Assembly: GCF_018403225.1 (NCBI RefSeq)
Contig: NZ_BOSG01000003.1
Location: 62,001 to 126,000 of the forward strand
Reading direction: 5' to 3'
Source: Paenibacillus sp. J23TS9
GTDB taxonomy: Bacteria; Bacillota; Bacilli; Paenibacillales; Paenibacillaceae
Length of the DNA stretch: 64,000 bases
Part shown: positions 57,436-64,000 of the stretch, one piece after another
Numbering within the stretch: position 1 is the stretch's first letter
Layout of the letters: every line of letters begins with the position of its first letter
Made by a program: the position numbers and the translations under genes
The notes under the pieces: model-generated
The model's input: only the letters and a program-made list of their open reading frames with translations
What the model was told of the DNA's origin: nothing
The model's database searches: none

Positions 57436-57990
57436 TTATTGGATCGAATATCCACCGCGCACCATAACAATCAAACTATATGTATTGCCTTCTTGCACCA
57501 TGATACCCCGTCCATCTCTTGGAAAAGAGAGCAGATGGTTATTCCCGGCTGCTTGTCCATTGGCAATATCCTTACCGTCAGTGAGATCTGCAACACCGTT
57601 AGCATCTCCACTATAGATGACGCCTTTACCGCTGCGAATAATAAATTCCGCTCCAGCTTTAGCAATGAGTTTTTCACCTGGCTTCAGGGTCACGACAGTT
57701 ACCGTGTTCTCCACTACTGTGGTTTCTTTACCGTCTGATGGCTGCGTTGTTACTGGTGGTATGGTTGGAGTCGTAGGCGCTGTAGGTGTTGTTGGTGTTG
57801 TACTTACACCACCACCTAGTGCTTTTTGGATTTGTTGATCTACATAGCTTTTGGTTACAACAGGGTCATCGGTTGTGCCTGCTTGGTTTGTGGCACCTGC
57901 GCCTTGGGCTGTGATGTTGAAGATTGAGCCTAGGGCGAGGCCACCACCGAGCATTGCGATAACTAGTGAAAACTTATATGTTTTTTTCAT
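57436..57990 (-). CDS. Small secreted protein of unknown function
   Basis: 184 residues with an N-terminal hydrophobic signal (MKKTYKFSLVIAMLGGGLALG). A short helical piece (VTKSYVDQQIQKAL), a Pro/Thr-rich linker (about 68-88) and a compact C-terminal beta-rich domain (about 90-184, LKPGEKLIAKAGAEFIIRSG and GIMVQEGNTYSLIVMVRGG) follow. The family was not recognised. The upstream region shares a 40-bp motif with that of the neighbouring spore gene. Possibly a spore- or surface-associated protein; this is inference only. Confidence 0.75.
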   Translation of the reverse strand: MKKTYKFSLVIAMLGGGLALGSIFNITAQGAGATNQAGTTDDPVVTKSYVDQQIQKALGGGVSTTPTTPTAPTTPTIPPVTTQPSDGKETTVVENTVTVVTLKPGEKLIAKAGAEFIIRSGKGVIYSGDANGVADLTDGKDIANGQAAGNNHLLSFPRDGRGIMVQEGNTYSLIVMVRGGYSIQ

Positions 57991-58093
57991 ATTTTTCCTC
58001 CATACATATTAGTTTATTAATTCATGATAGATCATTTTGTTTGGCTATACAAGGAAACTCCATATCATCTAATATTAATCGATAAAATTACTA

Positions 58094-58140
58094 TGTATAA
58101 ATGATTTTTACTGATGGCAATAGTAATCTAAACTTATAAA
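58094..58140. repeat. Shared intergenic motif, copy 2 (before the unknown secreted protein)
   Basis: Same orientation and order as copy 1 with three substitutions in the 24-base core and a small insertion before CTTATA. It lies about 104 bases upstream of the 57990 start. Confidence 0.7.
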
Positions 58141-58220
58141 TTCTTCACTTTAATAATGAACAGTAATAAATTATAGGTGATAATGAGTATTGTGATTCTA
58201 AATGTCTAAATATAGAGAAA

Positions 58221-58250
58221 GAGTCAACCATAATTATGTATGGTTGACTC
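58221..58250. terminator. Strong hairpin in the 57991-58797 spacer
   Basis: Perfect 12-bp stem GAGTCAACCATA / TATGGTTGACTC with a 6-base loop. T-rich tail is weak on both sides (TTTCTC on minus). Could be a weak terminator or a processing site. Confidence 0.5.
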
Positions 58251-58797
58251 CTTCAATTGTAGCCTTTGATCAGCCGTTTAATCTACGATGGTATGCTTAA
58301 GGAATAATCCGATGAATTAATTTAAATTAATTACCTGCAACCATCGACTTCCTTACGTTTCAAACGTATTCTACATGAATGGATCTGATTATATGAATCT
58401 TCCGTCCTTTTTATCCTCAAATGATAAATACATGACTCCAATAGAAACCGGAAATCGCTACACCATACCTAATCGATGGAAAGATACTTGAATCAAAAAA
58501 ACTCTATCTCTTGCAGGTTCAACTGATTGCCATTATAACTTACTTTCTTCTTCTCTTACCACTTGAATTCGTATTTAAGCGTGGCTATAGGGCCTATGTA
58601 TGTGGAATCAAGATTATATTATTTATTCATTTTTCACCATGAGACCTTTTATTGAAAACAACTCATTATGATTAATTATTCAGGTTTTAAAATCCACTCT
58701 AAATTCACCAAAACATTATCTCAATAATTCTCCAAGTGGAAATAAGATTCATTCCTTGGTCACCTCTATAGACATATAAAGCTAGTTGTAATATATA
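58251..58797. other. Gene-free AT-rich spacer
   Basis: About 550 bases with only very short open frames and no ribosome binding sites. No recognisable gene remnants or repeats. Confidence 0.5.
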
Positions 58798-58833
58798 AAG
58801 ACTCCGTAGAATTTGCATTCTACGGAGTCTTTA
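58798..58833 (-). terminator. Terminator of the S-layer-type gene
   Basis: Perfect stem AAAGACTCCGTAGAAT / ATTCTACGGAGTCTTT with a 4-base loop, followed on the minus strand by ATATAT. Confidence 0.85.
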
Positions 58834-58848
58834 TTAAGATATTTAAAA

Positions 58849-61800
58849 TTAGTTCTTCTTCGTCAATTCGTCAAGTGCTGCTTGTGCATCAGTTACTGCT
58901 TTATCAGCTTTAACTTTTTCTGCTGCTGTATCAGTAGCTGCTTTATCAGCCTTAACTTTTTCTGCTGCTGTATCAGTAGCTGCTTTATCAGTGATAACTT
59001 TTTCTGCTGCTGTATCAGTTACTGCTTTATCAGCTTTAGCCTTTTCTGCTTTAAGAGCTGCAAGAGCGACTGGATCAGTTCCATCATCTTCTGCTACTGC
59101 TTTATTAGCTGCAGCTTGAGCTATTACTGCATCACTTGCTGCTTTATCAGCTGCAGTTTTAGCTACTGCTGCATCACTTGCTGCTTTATCAGCTGCAGTT
59201 TTAGCTGTTGCTGCATCACTTGCTGCTTTATCAGCGATAACTTGAGCAGCTTTAGCATCATCTAGAGCTTTTTGAGCAGCTGCAAGTTTAACATCAGATG
59301 CAGTTGCAGCATACTTTTTCGCAGTTTGTGTAACACTGAATTTAGCAGCATCATTTACTACGTTTGTGCTTGCATCTGTAAGATATTTAGAACCTGCAAA
59401 GCTTACATTGTAGTAAGTTTCATCAGCTCTACCTGGTTGATCAAGAAGCTGAATCACAACTGTGTTTGCAACAACAGTTTTAATCACAAAATCTTTATTA
59501 GCTGTCAAAGTTTTGTTGTCTGAATCACGAACAACTGTGAAGTCTTTGGCTAGCGATTCCTTAAGCCCACCAAGCAACTTAACGCCTTCTGTGAATTCAA
59601 CTGTGATTTCATCAGCAGCTGTTTGTGTCAAGTTTTTATAGCTGGATGTATTAGCAATAGCAGTTGGAGCTACTTTATCTAATACATTAGTAGTAGAAAC
59701 GTTACCCTTTGCAGTGAAATTACCAGCCAATGTATCAACAGCGTTGAAATTAACTGTAACTTCTAACTTATTAGAAGATGTAACAGGAAGATTATCTTCA
59801 AGTACTAATTTAACAACAGATGTTCCATTAAGCACAACATCTTTAATTTCTACTGATTTTCCATCATACTTAACATTAAATGCACTTTCAGGAGCTGAAA
59901 CTACACTAGCATTAAGTTTAACTTCGACAGTATCTTGTGCTGTTAACGCAGCTGGGAAACCTGCATAATCCCCATCATACGTACCGAATCCAAGATCAAT
60001 ATCTTTATCCAAATCAATTTTATTTGCTGTTGAAGATGTGCTATTAGCGAATTGCGACAACAAGTTGCCTGCAACGTCTTTAACGCCAAGAACATACAAT
60101 GAATTGATATTTTTCACTGCTCCAGTTTTATCAGGAGAGAACACAACCTTTTGACCTTTGAAAGTCTCAGCAAACTTAATTTGAACTGCTTTGCTGTCAT
60201 TCAATACAGTAATATCAGCAAGCTCAGGGGTCAAAGTAGTTCTTGTACCATTGATTACTACATGATAGTTGGAATAGTCAGCTAGTGTAGCTGCATCCAT
60301 TTTCTCATCAAATCCGATAACTACAGTGTTAGTTTTAGTGTTAACAAGTGTAGAATCCAACTTAGGATTTGTAGTATCACCCAAAGTTACTTTACCACTA
60401 TAATCAAGCATTGTATTCCCAAGTCTTGTGTTATCTTTAATGTTTTTAACTGTTACTGTGTTTTCACCAGCGGACAAAGCAGTATACAATGTGAGGTTGA
60501 TGATGTTTTTATCTTTACCAACTAGTGTAGCTTCTTTAACCGAAACCACATCTCCGTCTTTGTTAGTAACAGTGTAGTTTCTTTCATCTTCTACAGAAGT
60601 TTGGTCAAGAGTTTTCGAAGCAGTAATTTGGATTGTTTTAGAATCAATTGCTTCTACCTTTCTCACTTCTGGACGAGTTTGGTCAATTTCAGCATTAACC
60701 GTCACTGTAGTTTTATCAGCAATTTTATTGCCAGAGTAGTCTTTTACGCCTTCAACATATACCAATACTGCGCCCGTTGGCAAAGCATTAGTTTTGCTGA
60801 ATGTAAATTTATATTTGTTGTCACTTAAAGCTTTAACAGAAGAAGCTTTATACTTAGTTGTACCAGACATCCAGTATACATTGCTAGCGTCAATTGTTTC
60901 CGCATCAACTTCTTCAGAGAATGTAAGTGTTACACTTTCCAAGGTTGCTGTTGCAGATGTAACTGTCGGAGCATCTTTGTCTTCAACTACAGTAATATCA
61001 TGAGAAGATGTCAAAGCCACGAATCCAGCCCAATCTTTAACTCCACTCACTGCAAGCTTGTGATCTCCTACAGTAAGAGCTGCATTGTAAGGAGTCAAGA
61101 TAACAGTGTTGTTAGTTACTTGAGCAACTTTACCGAAGTACGCTTTGCCATCAAGTTGGAAGTTCGATTGTGCTGGCAATTGTACTGGCTCACTGAATAC
61201 AACCTTAACAGATTTAGTTCCTAAAGATTTTACGGAAGATACTTCAGGAAGTGTATTGTCAATGATTGAGAATTCAATATTCGAACCACTAACTGTTGCG
61301 GAACCAGCTTTAATGTTAGATACAGTTACAGCATCAGTTTTATTGTTGTTAAGAGTACCTACTAGTTCAAGCGTAACTGTTTTCTTATCATCAGATAATT
61401 TAGCACTATCAATTGCTTTACCGGACTTCAAAGAATAGTTAGTTACGTCTGTAGCAGTATCTTCATCAACAGTACCGTCGAATGCTACAGTTACTTCTTT
61501 AAGGTTAGTTGCAGATACTTTGTCAACTTTAGTAGCAGTAGTTACTACATAAGTTACTTTAGCAACGCGCTCTACGCCGTCTTTAGCTGTGTATTTAACT
61601 TCAGTTTCTTTGTTAGCTTCAAGAGCTTTATCCAAAGTCACTTTTACCACTTCACCAGTGTTCAGTGTGAAGGTAACAGTTTTACCAGCGTCAGAAACTT
61701 CGTAGGATTTTACAGAAACGTTTTTCAACTCGTCAATTGTGTAAGCAGTGTTAACCAGCAATTCGCGGGAAGCGTTCGCTTGGAAGTTCAGATCTTTAGA

Positions 61801-62295
61801 AAGCAGACCTTTGTCGATTGCTGCTTGCACATAACCTTTAGCCCATTCAGTCGCACTGTTGTCAGTGGTAGTTGGAACTTCAAGTTTCAACGCACGAGTC
61901 AGTACAGTAGCCATTTCTTGAACAGTTACTTTACCGTTGTAGTTGAAGATTTTCTTAACTGGATCTTGACCGTCCATGATACCAGCAGCTGTTACTGCTT
62001 CGATGTAAGGAACAGCCCAGTTCTTAGCGTCATAGCCTTTGTCTTTGTAAGACAATGTGCCAGTTACTTCTTTCAGTCCAAGAAGCTTAGTGATGACTTT
62101 CGCGAATTCAGCGCGAGTCATGTCTTTCTCCAGATGAGCTTGCTGATCTGGGTAACCGTTGAAGATTCCTTTAGCTTTCAGGGAATCAAATTTGTCTTGT
62201 GCAGATACCGCCGTTGCGGAATCACCGAATGCTACAGATGCAAACATAGAGAATGCCATAGCTGTAGATAATGCTACTGTTAAAATTTTCTTCAT
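58849..62295 (-). CDS. S-layer-type SLH protein with Ala-rich repeat tail
   Basis: 1148 residues from the ATG at 62295 (AAGGAGGAG 11 bases upstream). A second in-frame ATG at 62367 also has a strong site (AAAGGGGGTG, 8 bases upstream). Signal peptide MKKILTVALSTAMAFSMFASVAFG. SLH domains lie at about 35-215 (MTRAEFAKVITKLLGL and VQEMATVLTRAL), so the wall-binding part is N-terminal. Many Ig-like modules with TLTFSEEVDAETI, VVFSEPVQL-type motifs fill about 220-985. The tail (about 998-1148) is Ala/Lys/Asp-rich with two kinds of 14-residue repeats predicted as coiled coil. Highly Ala/Val/Thr/Lys-biased and AT-rich at third positions, as expected for an abundant surface-layer protein. Confidence 0.93.
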   Translation of the reverse strand: MKKILTVALSTAMAFSMFASVAFGDSATAVSAQDKFDSLKAKGIFNGYPDQQAHLEKDMTRAEFAKVITKLLGLKEVTGTLSYKDKGYDAKNWAVPYIEAVTAAGIMDGQDPVKKIFNYNGKVTVQEMATVLTRALKLEVPTTTDNSATEWAKGYVQAAIDKGLLSKDLNFQANASRELLVNTAYTIDELKNVSVKSYEVSDAGKTVTFTLNTGEVVKVTLDKALEANKETEVKYTAKDGVERVAKVTYVVTTATKVDKVSATNLKEVTVAFDGTVDEDTATDVTNYSLKSGKAIDSAKLSDDKKTVTLELVGTLNNNKTDAVTVSNIKAGSATVSGSNIEFSIIDNTLPEVSSVKSLGTKSVKVVFSEPVQLPAQSNFQLDGKAYFGKVAQVTNNTVILTPYNAALTVGDHKLAVSGVKDWAGFVALTSSHDITVVEDKDAPTVTSATATLESVTLTFSEEVDAETIDASNVYWMSGTTKYKASSVKALSDNKYKFTFSKTNALPTGAVLVYVEGVKDYSGNKIADKTTVTVNAEIDQTRPEVRKVEAIDSKTIQITASKTLDQTSVEDERNYTVTNKDGDVVSVKEATLVGKDKNIINLTLYTALSAGENTVTVKNIKDNTRLGNTMLDYSGKVTLGDTTNPKLDSTLVNTKTNTVVIGFDEKMDAATLADYSNYHVVINGTRTTLTPELADITVLNDSKAVQIKFAETFKGQKVVFSPDKTGAVKNINSLYVLGVKDVAGNLLSQFANSTSSTANKIDLDKDIDLGFGTYDGDYAGFPAALTAQDTVEVKLNASVVSAPESAFNVKYDGKSVEIKDVVLNGTSVVKLVLEDNLPVTSSNKLEVTVNFNAVDTLAGNFTAKGNVSTTNVLDKVAPTAIANTSSYKNLTQTAADEITVEFTEGVKLLGGLKESLAKDFTVVRDSDNKTLTANKDFVIKTVVANTVVIQLLDQPGRADETYYNVSFAGSKYLTDASTNVVNDAAKFSVTQTAKKYAATASDVKLAAAQKALDDAKAAQVIADKAASDAATAKTAADKAASDAAVAKTAADKAASDAVIAQAAANKAVAEDDGTDPVALAALKAEKAKADKAVTDTAAEKVITDKAATDTAAEKVKADKAATDTAAEKVKADKAVTDAQAALDELTKKN
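58895..59020 (-). repeat. Three 42-bp tandem units, type B, in the S-layer tail
   Basis: Units at 58895-58936, 58937-58978 and 58979-59020, plus a partial unit, nearly identical in DNA. Each encodes DKAATDTAAEKVKA-like 14 residues. Confidence 0.93.
59120..59245 (-). repeat. Three 42-bp tandem units, type A, in the S-layer tail
   Basis: Units at 59120-59161, 59162-59203 and 59204-59245, plus a partial one at about 59093. Each encodes DKAASDAAVAKTAA-like 14 residues. Confidence 0.93.
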
Positions 62296-62493
62296 AACCT
62301 TTTGTTCTCCTCCTTGAACTTTCATCACATTAGAGTTTTCTTTAATTGGGTAGCTCTTGTTACTCATAGTCAATGCACCCCCTTTCCAGAGTTTGAGCAG
62401 AGTTTCATATAAATGATGTCTGTGACGAAATCACAGAAACTGGTAAACTTGGAAATCAGCAAAAAAAGAGTAGATTCCTAATCCTACCTAAGT

Positions 62494-62522
62494 ATTATAC
62501 ATTGGGTCCCCAATGGCGTAAA
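62494..62522 (-). promoter_or_regulatory. Promoter of the S-layer-type gene with palindromic spacer
   Basis: TTTACG (62517-62522), 17-base spacer, TATAAT (62494-62499). The spacer holds the inverted repeat CATTGGG-GA-CCCAATG (62500-62515). The leader is about 190 bases and contains a TCTGTGA/TCACAGA hairpin. Confidence 0.65.
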
Positions 62523-62755
62523 GAACATTTTTCTAAAATATAGACAAATTTCTTATACAGGACATTGTTGGATACACCCACTGTAATTGACTCTACATCT
62601 TAGACGCGCCAGGTTTTAAAAAGTTGCACCTTTTTTAAAATAATTTCAAAATTGTTACCTGGCATTAAAATTATAACGAAACATAGCCGTTTGTACAAGA
62701 AATATCTGGTAATCAAATACCCGCGGGAACTGGAAGTTAAACAGGAACATAAAAA
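62523..62755. other. Gene-free spacer upstream of the S-layer-type promoter
   Basis: AT-rich, no gene, no repeats recognised. Confidence 0.5.
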
Positions 62756-62779
62756 AAGAACGCCGTTTGGCGTTCTTTA
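62756..62779 (-). terminator. Terminator of the 113-residue protein gene
   Basis: AAAGAACGCC / GGCGTTCTTT perfect stem, followed on the minus strand by TTTTTTTATG. Confidence 0.92.
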
Positions 62780-62813
62780 ATAGTAAGAAGTCTGATGTAA
62801 AGGTTACAAAATA

Positions 62814-63155
62814 TTAACGAATTTTCATAGCCAGTTCGATGATTTGTGCACGCATCTCTGGGCTGCCGTTCAAATTTTGATACATATGCTCGATCGGCAT
62901 TTTGTTCTCACGATAGGTCTTCTCATGCTTAATGGTTGTATGGGACCATTCAATAAGTTCATTTTCGGATAACATCAGTTCGTTATAGGCATCATGAAAG
63001 CCCGTCTCCAGTACAAGGCCTTCCATAACTTCTTGAGTAATCTCTCTGGTCTTGCGAGTCATCTCAATCTTTTTCTCCAATGTGCTGGCCTTATTCTCAA
63101 ATTTGGTTTTTGCTCTCATATAGTCCAACTGAGCCTTGGAATAGATCGGTTTCAT
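62814..63155 (-). CDS. Small helical protein of unknown function
   Basis: 113 residues, no signal peptide or membrane segment, predicted almost fully helical (YSKAQLDYMRAKTKFENKAS, LEKKIEMTRKTREITQEVME). Charged, with a Met-rich end. AAAGGGTG precedes the ATG by about 11 bases. I do not recognise the family. It lies between two SLH protein genes with its own terminator, so it is probably transcribed alone. Confidence 0.75.
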   Translation of the reverse strand: MKPIYSKAQLDYMRAKTKFENKASTLEKKIEMTRKTREITQEVMEGLVLETGFHDAYNELMLSENELIEWSHTTIKHEKTYRENKMPIEHMYQNLNGSPEMRAQIIELAMKIR

Positions 63156-63286
63156 AAGATAGCCTTCACCCTTTAAATATAAATTGTCGTACTACGACAT
63201 TGTATCCTAAACTCTGACAAATTACAAAGACATGTAAATGGAAATCGCTAAATTCATAATAAAATAGAATATTCTGTAAATAAATA

Positions 63287-63323
63287 GATCCCTACTGTCG
63301 CAAGCACTGCGACAGTAGGGATC
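63287..63323 (-). terminator. Terminator-like hairpin after the edge SLH gene
   Basis: Perfect 16-bp stem GATCCCTACTGTCGCA and its complement with a 5-base loop, followed on the minus strand by TATTTATTT. Confidence 0.75.
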
Positions 63324-63361
63324 ACAATAAAGCTTTTCGGTTTCCTTCTATAATAGAACGT

Positions 63362-64000
63362 CTACAGCTTCTTCATCTTCGTCATAACACGCTTGGCAAT
63401 GACCGCACCATCTGCTCTGTTGAGCTTGGCATTCGGATCAAAGCGGTAGGTTACCTTCTTCTGTCCTTGCAGCAGCTTATTCGGGATGCCCGTAATAATA
63501 CCCGCTTTAGTTACGGCAAGAATCGATGTAATCGAATAAGGGGAACTGATCGTGTTAGCGTCTGTAAAGGATTTTTGCAGCGCAGCCAGATCCTTATCCT
63601 GCTGTCCGAGCTTCAGGTTCATGGCTCTTGCCACCATATTCGCTGCTTCTTCGCGCGATAATGCCGCATTCGGTGAGAAGACTCTTGGTGCGATACCGCG
63701 AATGATACCTTTTTTAACGGCCGTTTCAATATAACGGTAATCCCATCTGTAATCGCCGTATTTCGGAACATCTCCAAAGGTCAGGTTATTCGGATCATAG
63801 TCCAAAGGAATATCCAGCATCTTCACGAGCATGGTAGCGAATTCGCCGCGGCTTAGTTCACCATACACGTTAAACTGGTTGGAATCCTTCGGGTTCATAA
63901 TTCCTTTCGCAAGCATGAGCTCCAGATCCGGACGGGCTGTCGGATGCGCCACAATGTCATCGTAGCTGTAACGAAGACTCATAACGGCATAATAACCAAA
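63362..64000 (-). CDS. SLH domain protein, C-terminal part (5' end outside window)
   Basis: The frame is open from the window edge to the stop at 63362 (213 codons), so the Met at 63982 is probably internal. It contains three SLH domains: about 10-60 (GELSRGEFATMLVKMLDI), 75-130 (LSREEAANMVARAMNLKLGQ) and 145-210 (LNRADGAVIAKRVMTKMKKL). SLH at the C-terminus implies a larger surface protein upstream. The last SLH has RADGAVIAKRV instead of the more usual R-(A/E)-(E/Q) pattern. Confidence 0.85.
   Translation of the reverse strand, partial: FGYYAVMSLRYSYDDIVAHPTARPDLELMLAKGIMNPKDSNQFNVYGELSRGEFATMLVKMLDIPLDYDPNNLTFGDVPKYGDYRWDYRYIETAVKKGIIRGIAPRVFSPNAALSREEAANMVARAMNLKLGQQDKDLAALQKSFTDANTISSPYSITSILAVTKAGIITGIPNKLLQGQKKVTYRFDPNAKLNRADGAVIAKRVMTKMKKL

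Noticed and set aside
58251..58797. Transposase remnant
   Set aside because: No stretch of recognisable protein sequence in six frames and no inverted-repeat ends.
58895..59245. Possible CRISPR-like array
   Set aside because: 42-bp units are contiguous without spacers and lie in frame inside a coding region.

Overview
The window looks like chromosome of a spore-forming, motile, competent member of the Paenibacillaceae, most likely Paenibacillus. The evidence is: an alpha/beta-type small acid-soluble spore protein, DegS/DegU, ComFA/ComFC, a CsrA/FliW-controlled flagellar block, S-layer-homology surface proteins, DUF5057 and DUF6470 family proteins, moderate GC content, and AGGAGG-type ribosome binding sites. 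This assignment is recognition from sequence, not a database result. Almost every gene is on the minus strand. No rRNA, tRNA, CRISPR array, prophage or insertion sequence was seen.

Layout. (1) 1-14882: a Gram-positive type IV pilus locus. Read on the minus strand it holds two prepilin-like proteins and a PilX-like 599-residue protein with a beta-solenoid-like stretch. After a convergent plus-strand gene for a 1224-residue DUF5057 surface protein come pilB, pilT, pilC, a major-type prepilin, prepilin peptidase, a PilM-PilN fusion and a PilO-like gene cut by the window edge. (2) 15085-24017: the arginine genes argC-J-B-D-F-G-H. A strong sigma-A promoter before argC overlaps an ARG-box-like palindrome. 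Two copies of a structured dispersed repeat interrupt the cluster, and a third lies in the pilus locus. (3) 24301-31302: a small secreted protein, a YitT-family membrane protein, prfB with a classic +1 programmed frameshift, secA, the long-form hibernation factor hpf, and a cold-shock gene. (4) 31761-42098: the late flagellar block (fliT, fliS, fliD, flaG, flagellin, csrA, fliW, a DUF6470 gene, flgL, flgK, flgN, flgM, yvyF) with two sigma-D-type promoters and a CsrA-site-like hairpin in the flagellin leader. (5) 42240-48369: comFC, comFA, a small unknown membrane protein, degU and degS. (6) 48462-64000: a cell-surface cluster around metK and the spore gene: a phosphodiester glycosidase-family protein, two large SLH proteins (one with a 42-bp-periodic Ala-rich coiled-coil tail), small unknown proteins, and an SLH protein that continues past the window edge.

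Points most worth a second look: the three-copy structured repeat, whose main stem is kept by different bases in each copy; the minor-pilin plus DUF5057 arrangement, which resembles the PilV/W/X plus PilY1 layout of Gram-negative pili; the PilM-PilN fusion; and the S-layer gene with a palindrome in its promoter spacer and two in-frame start sites.
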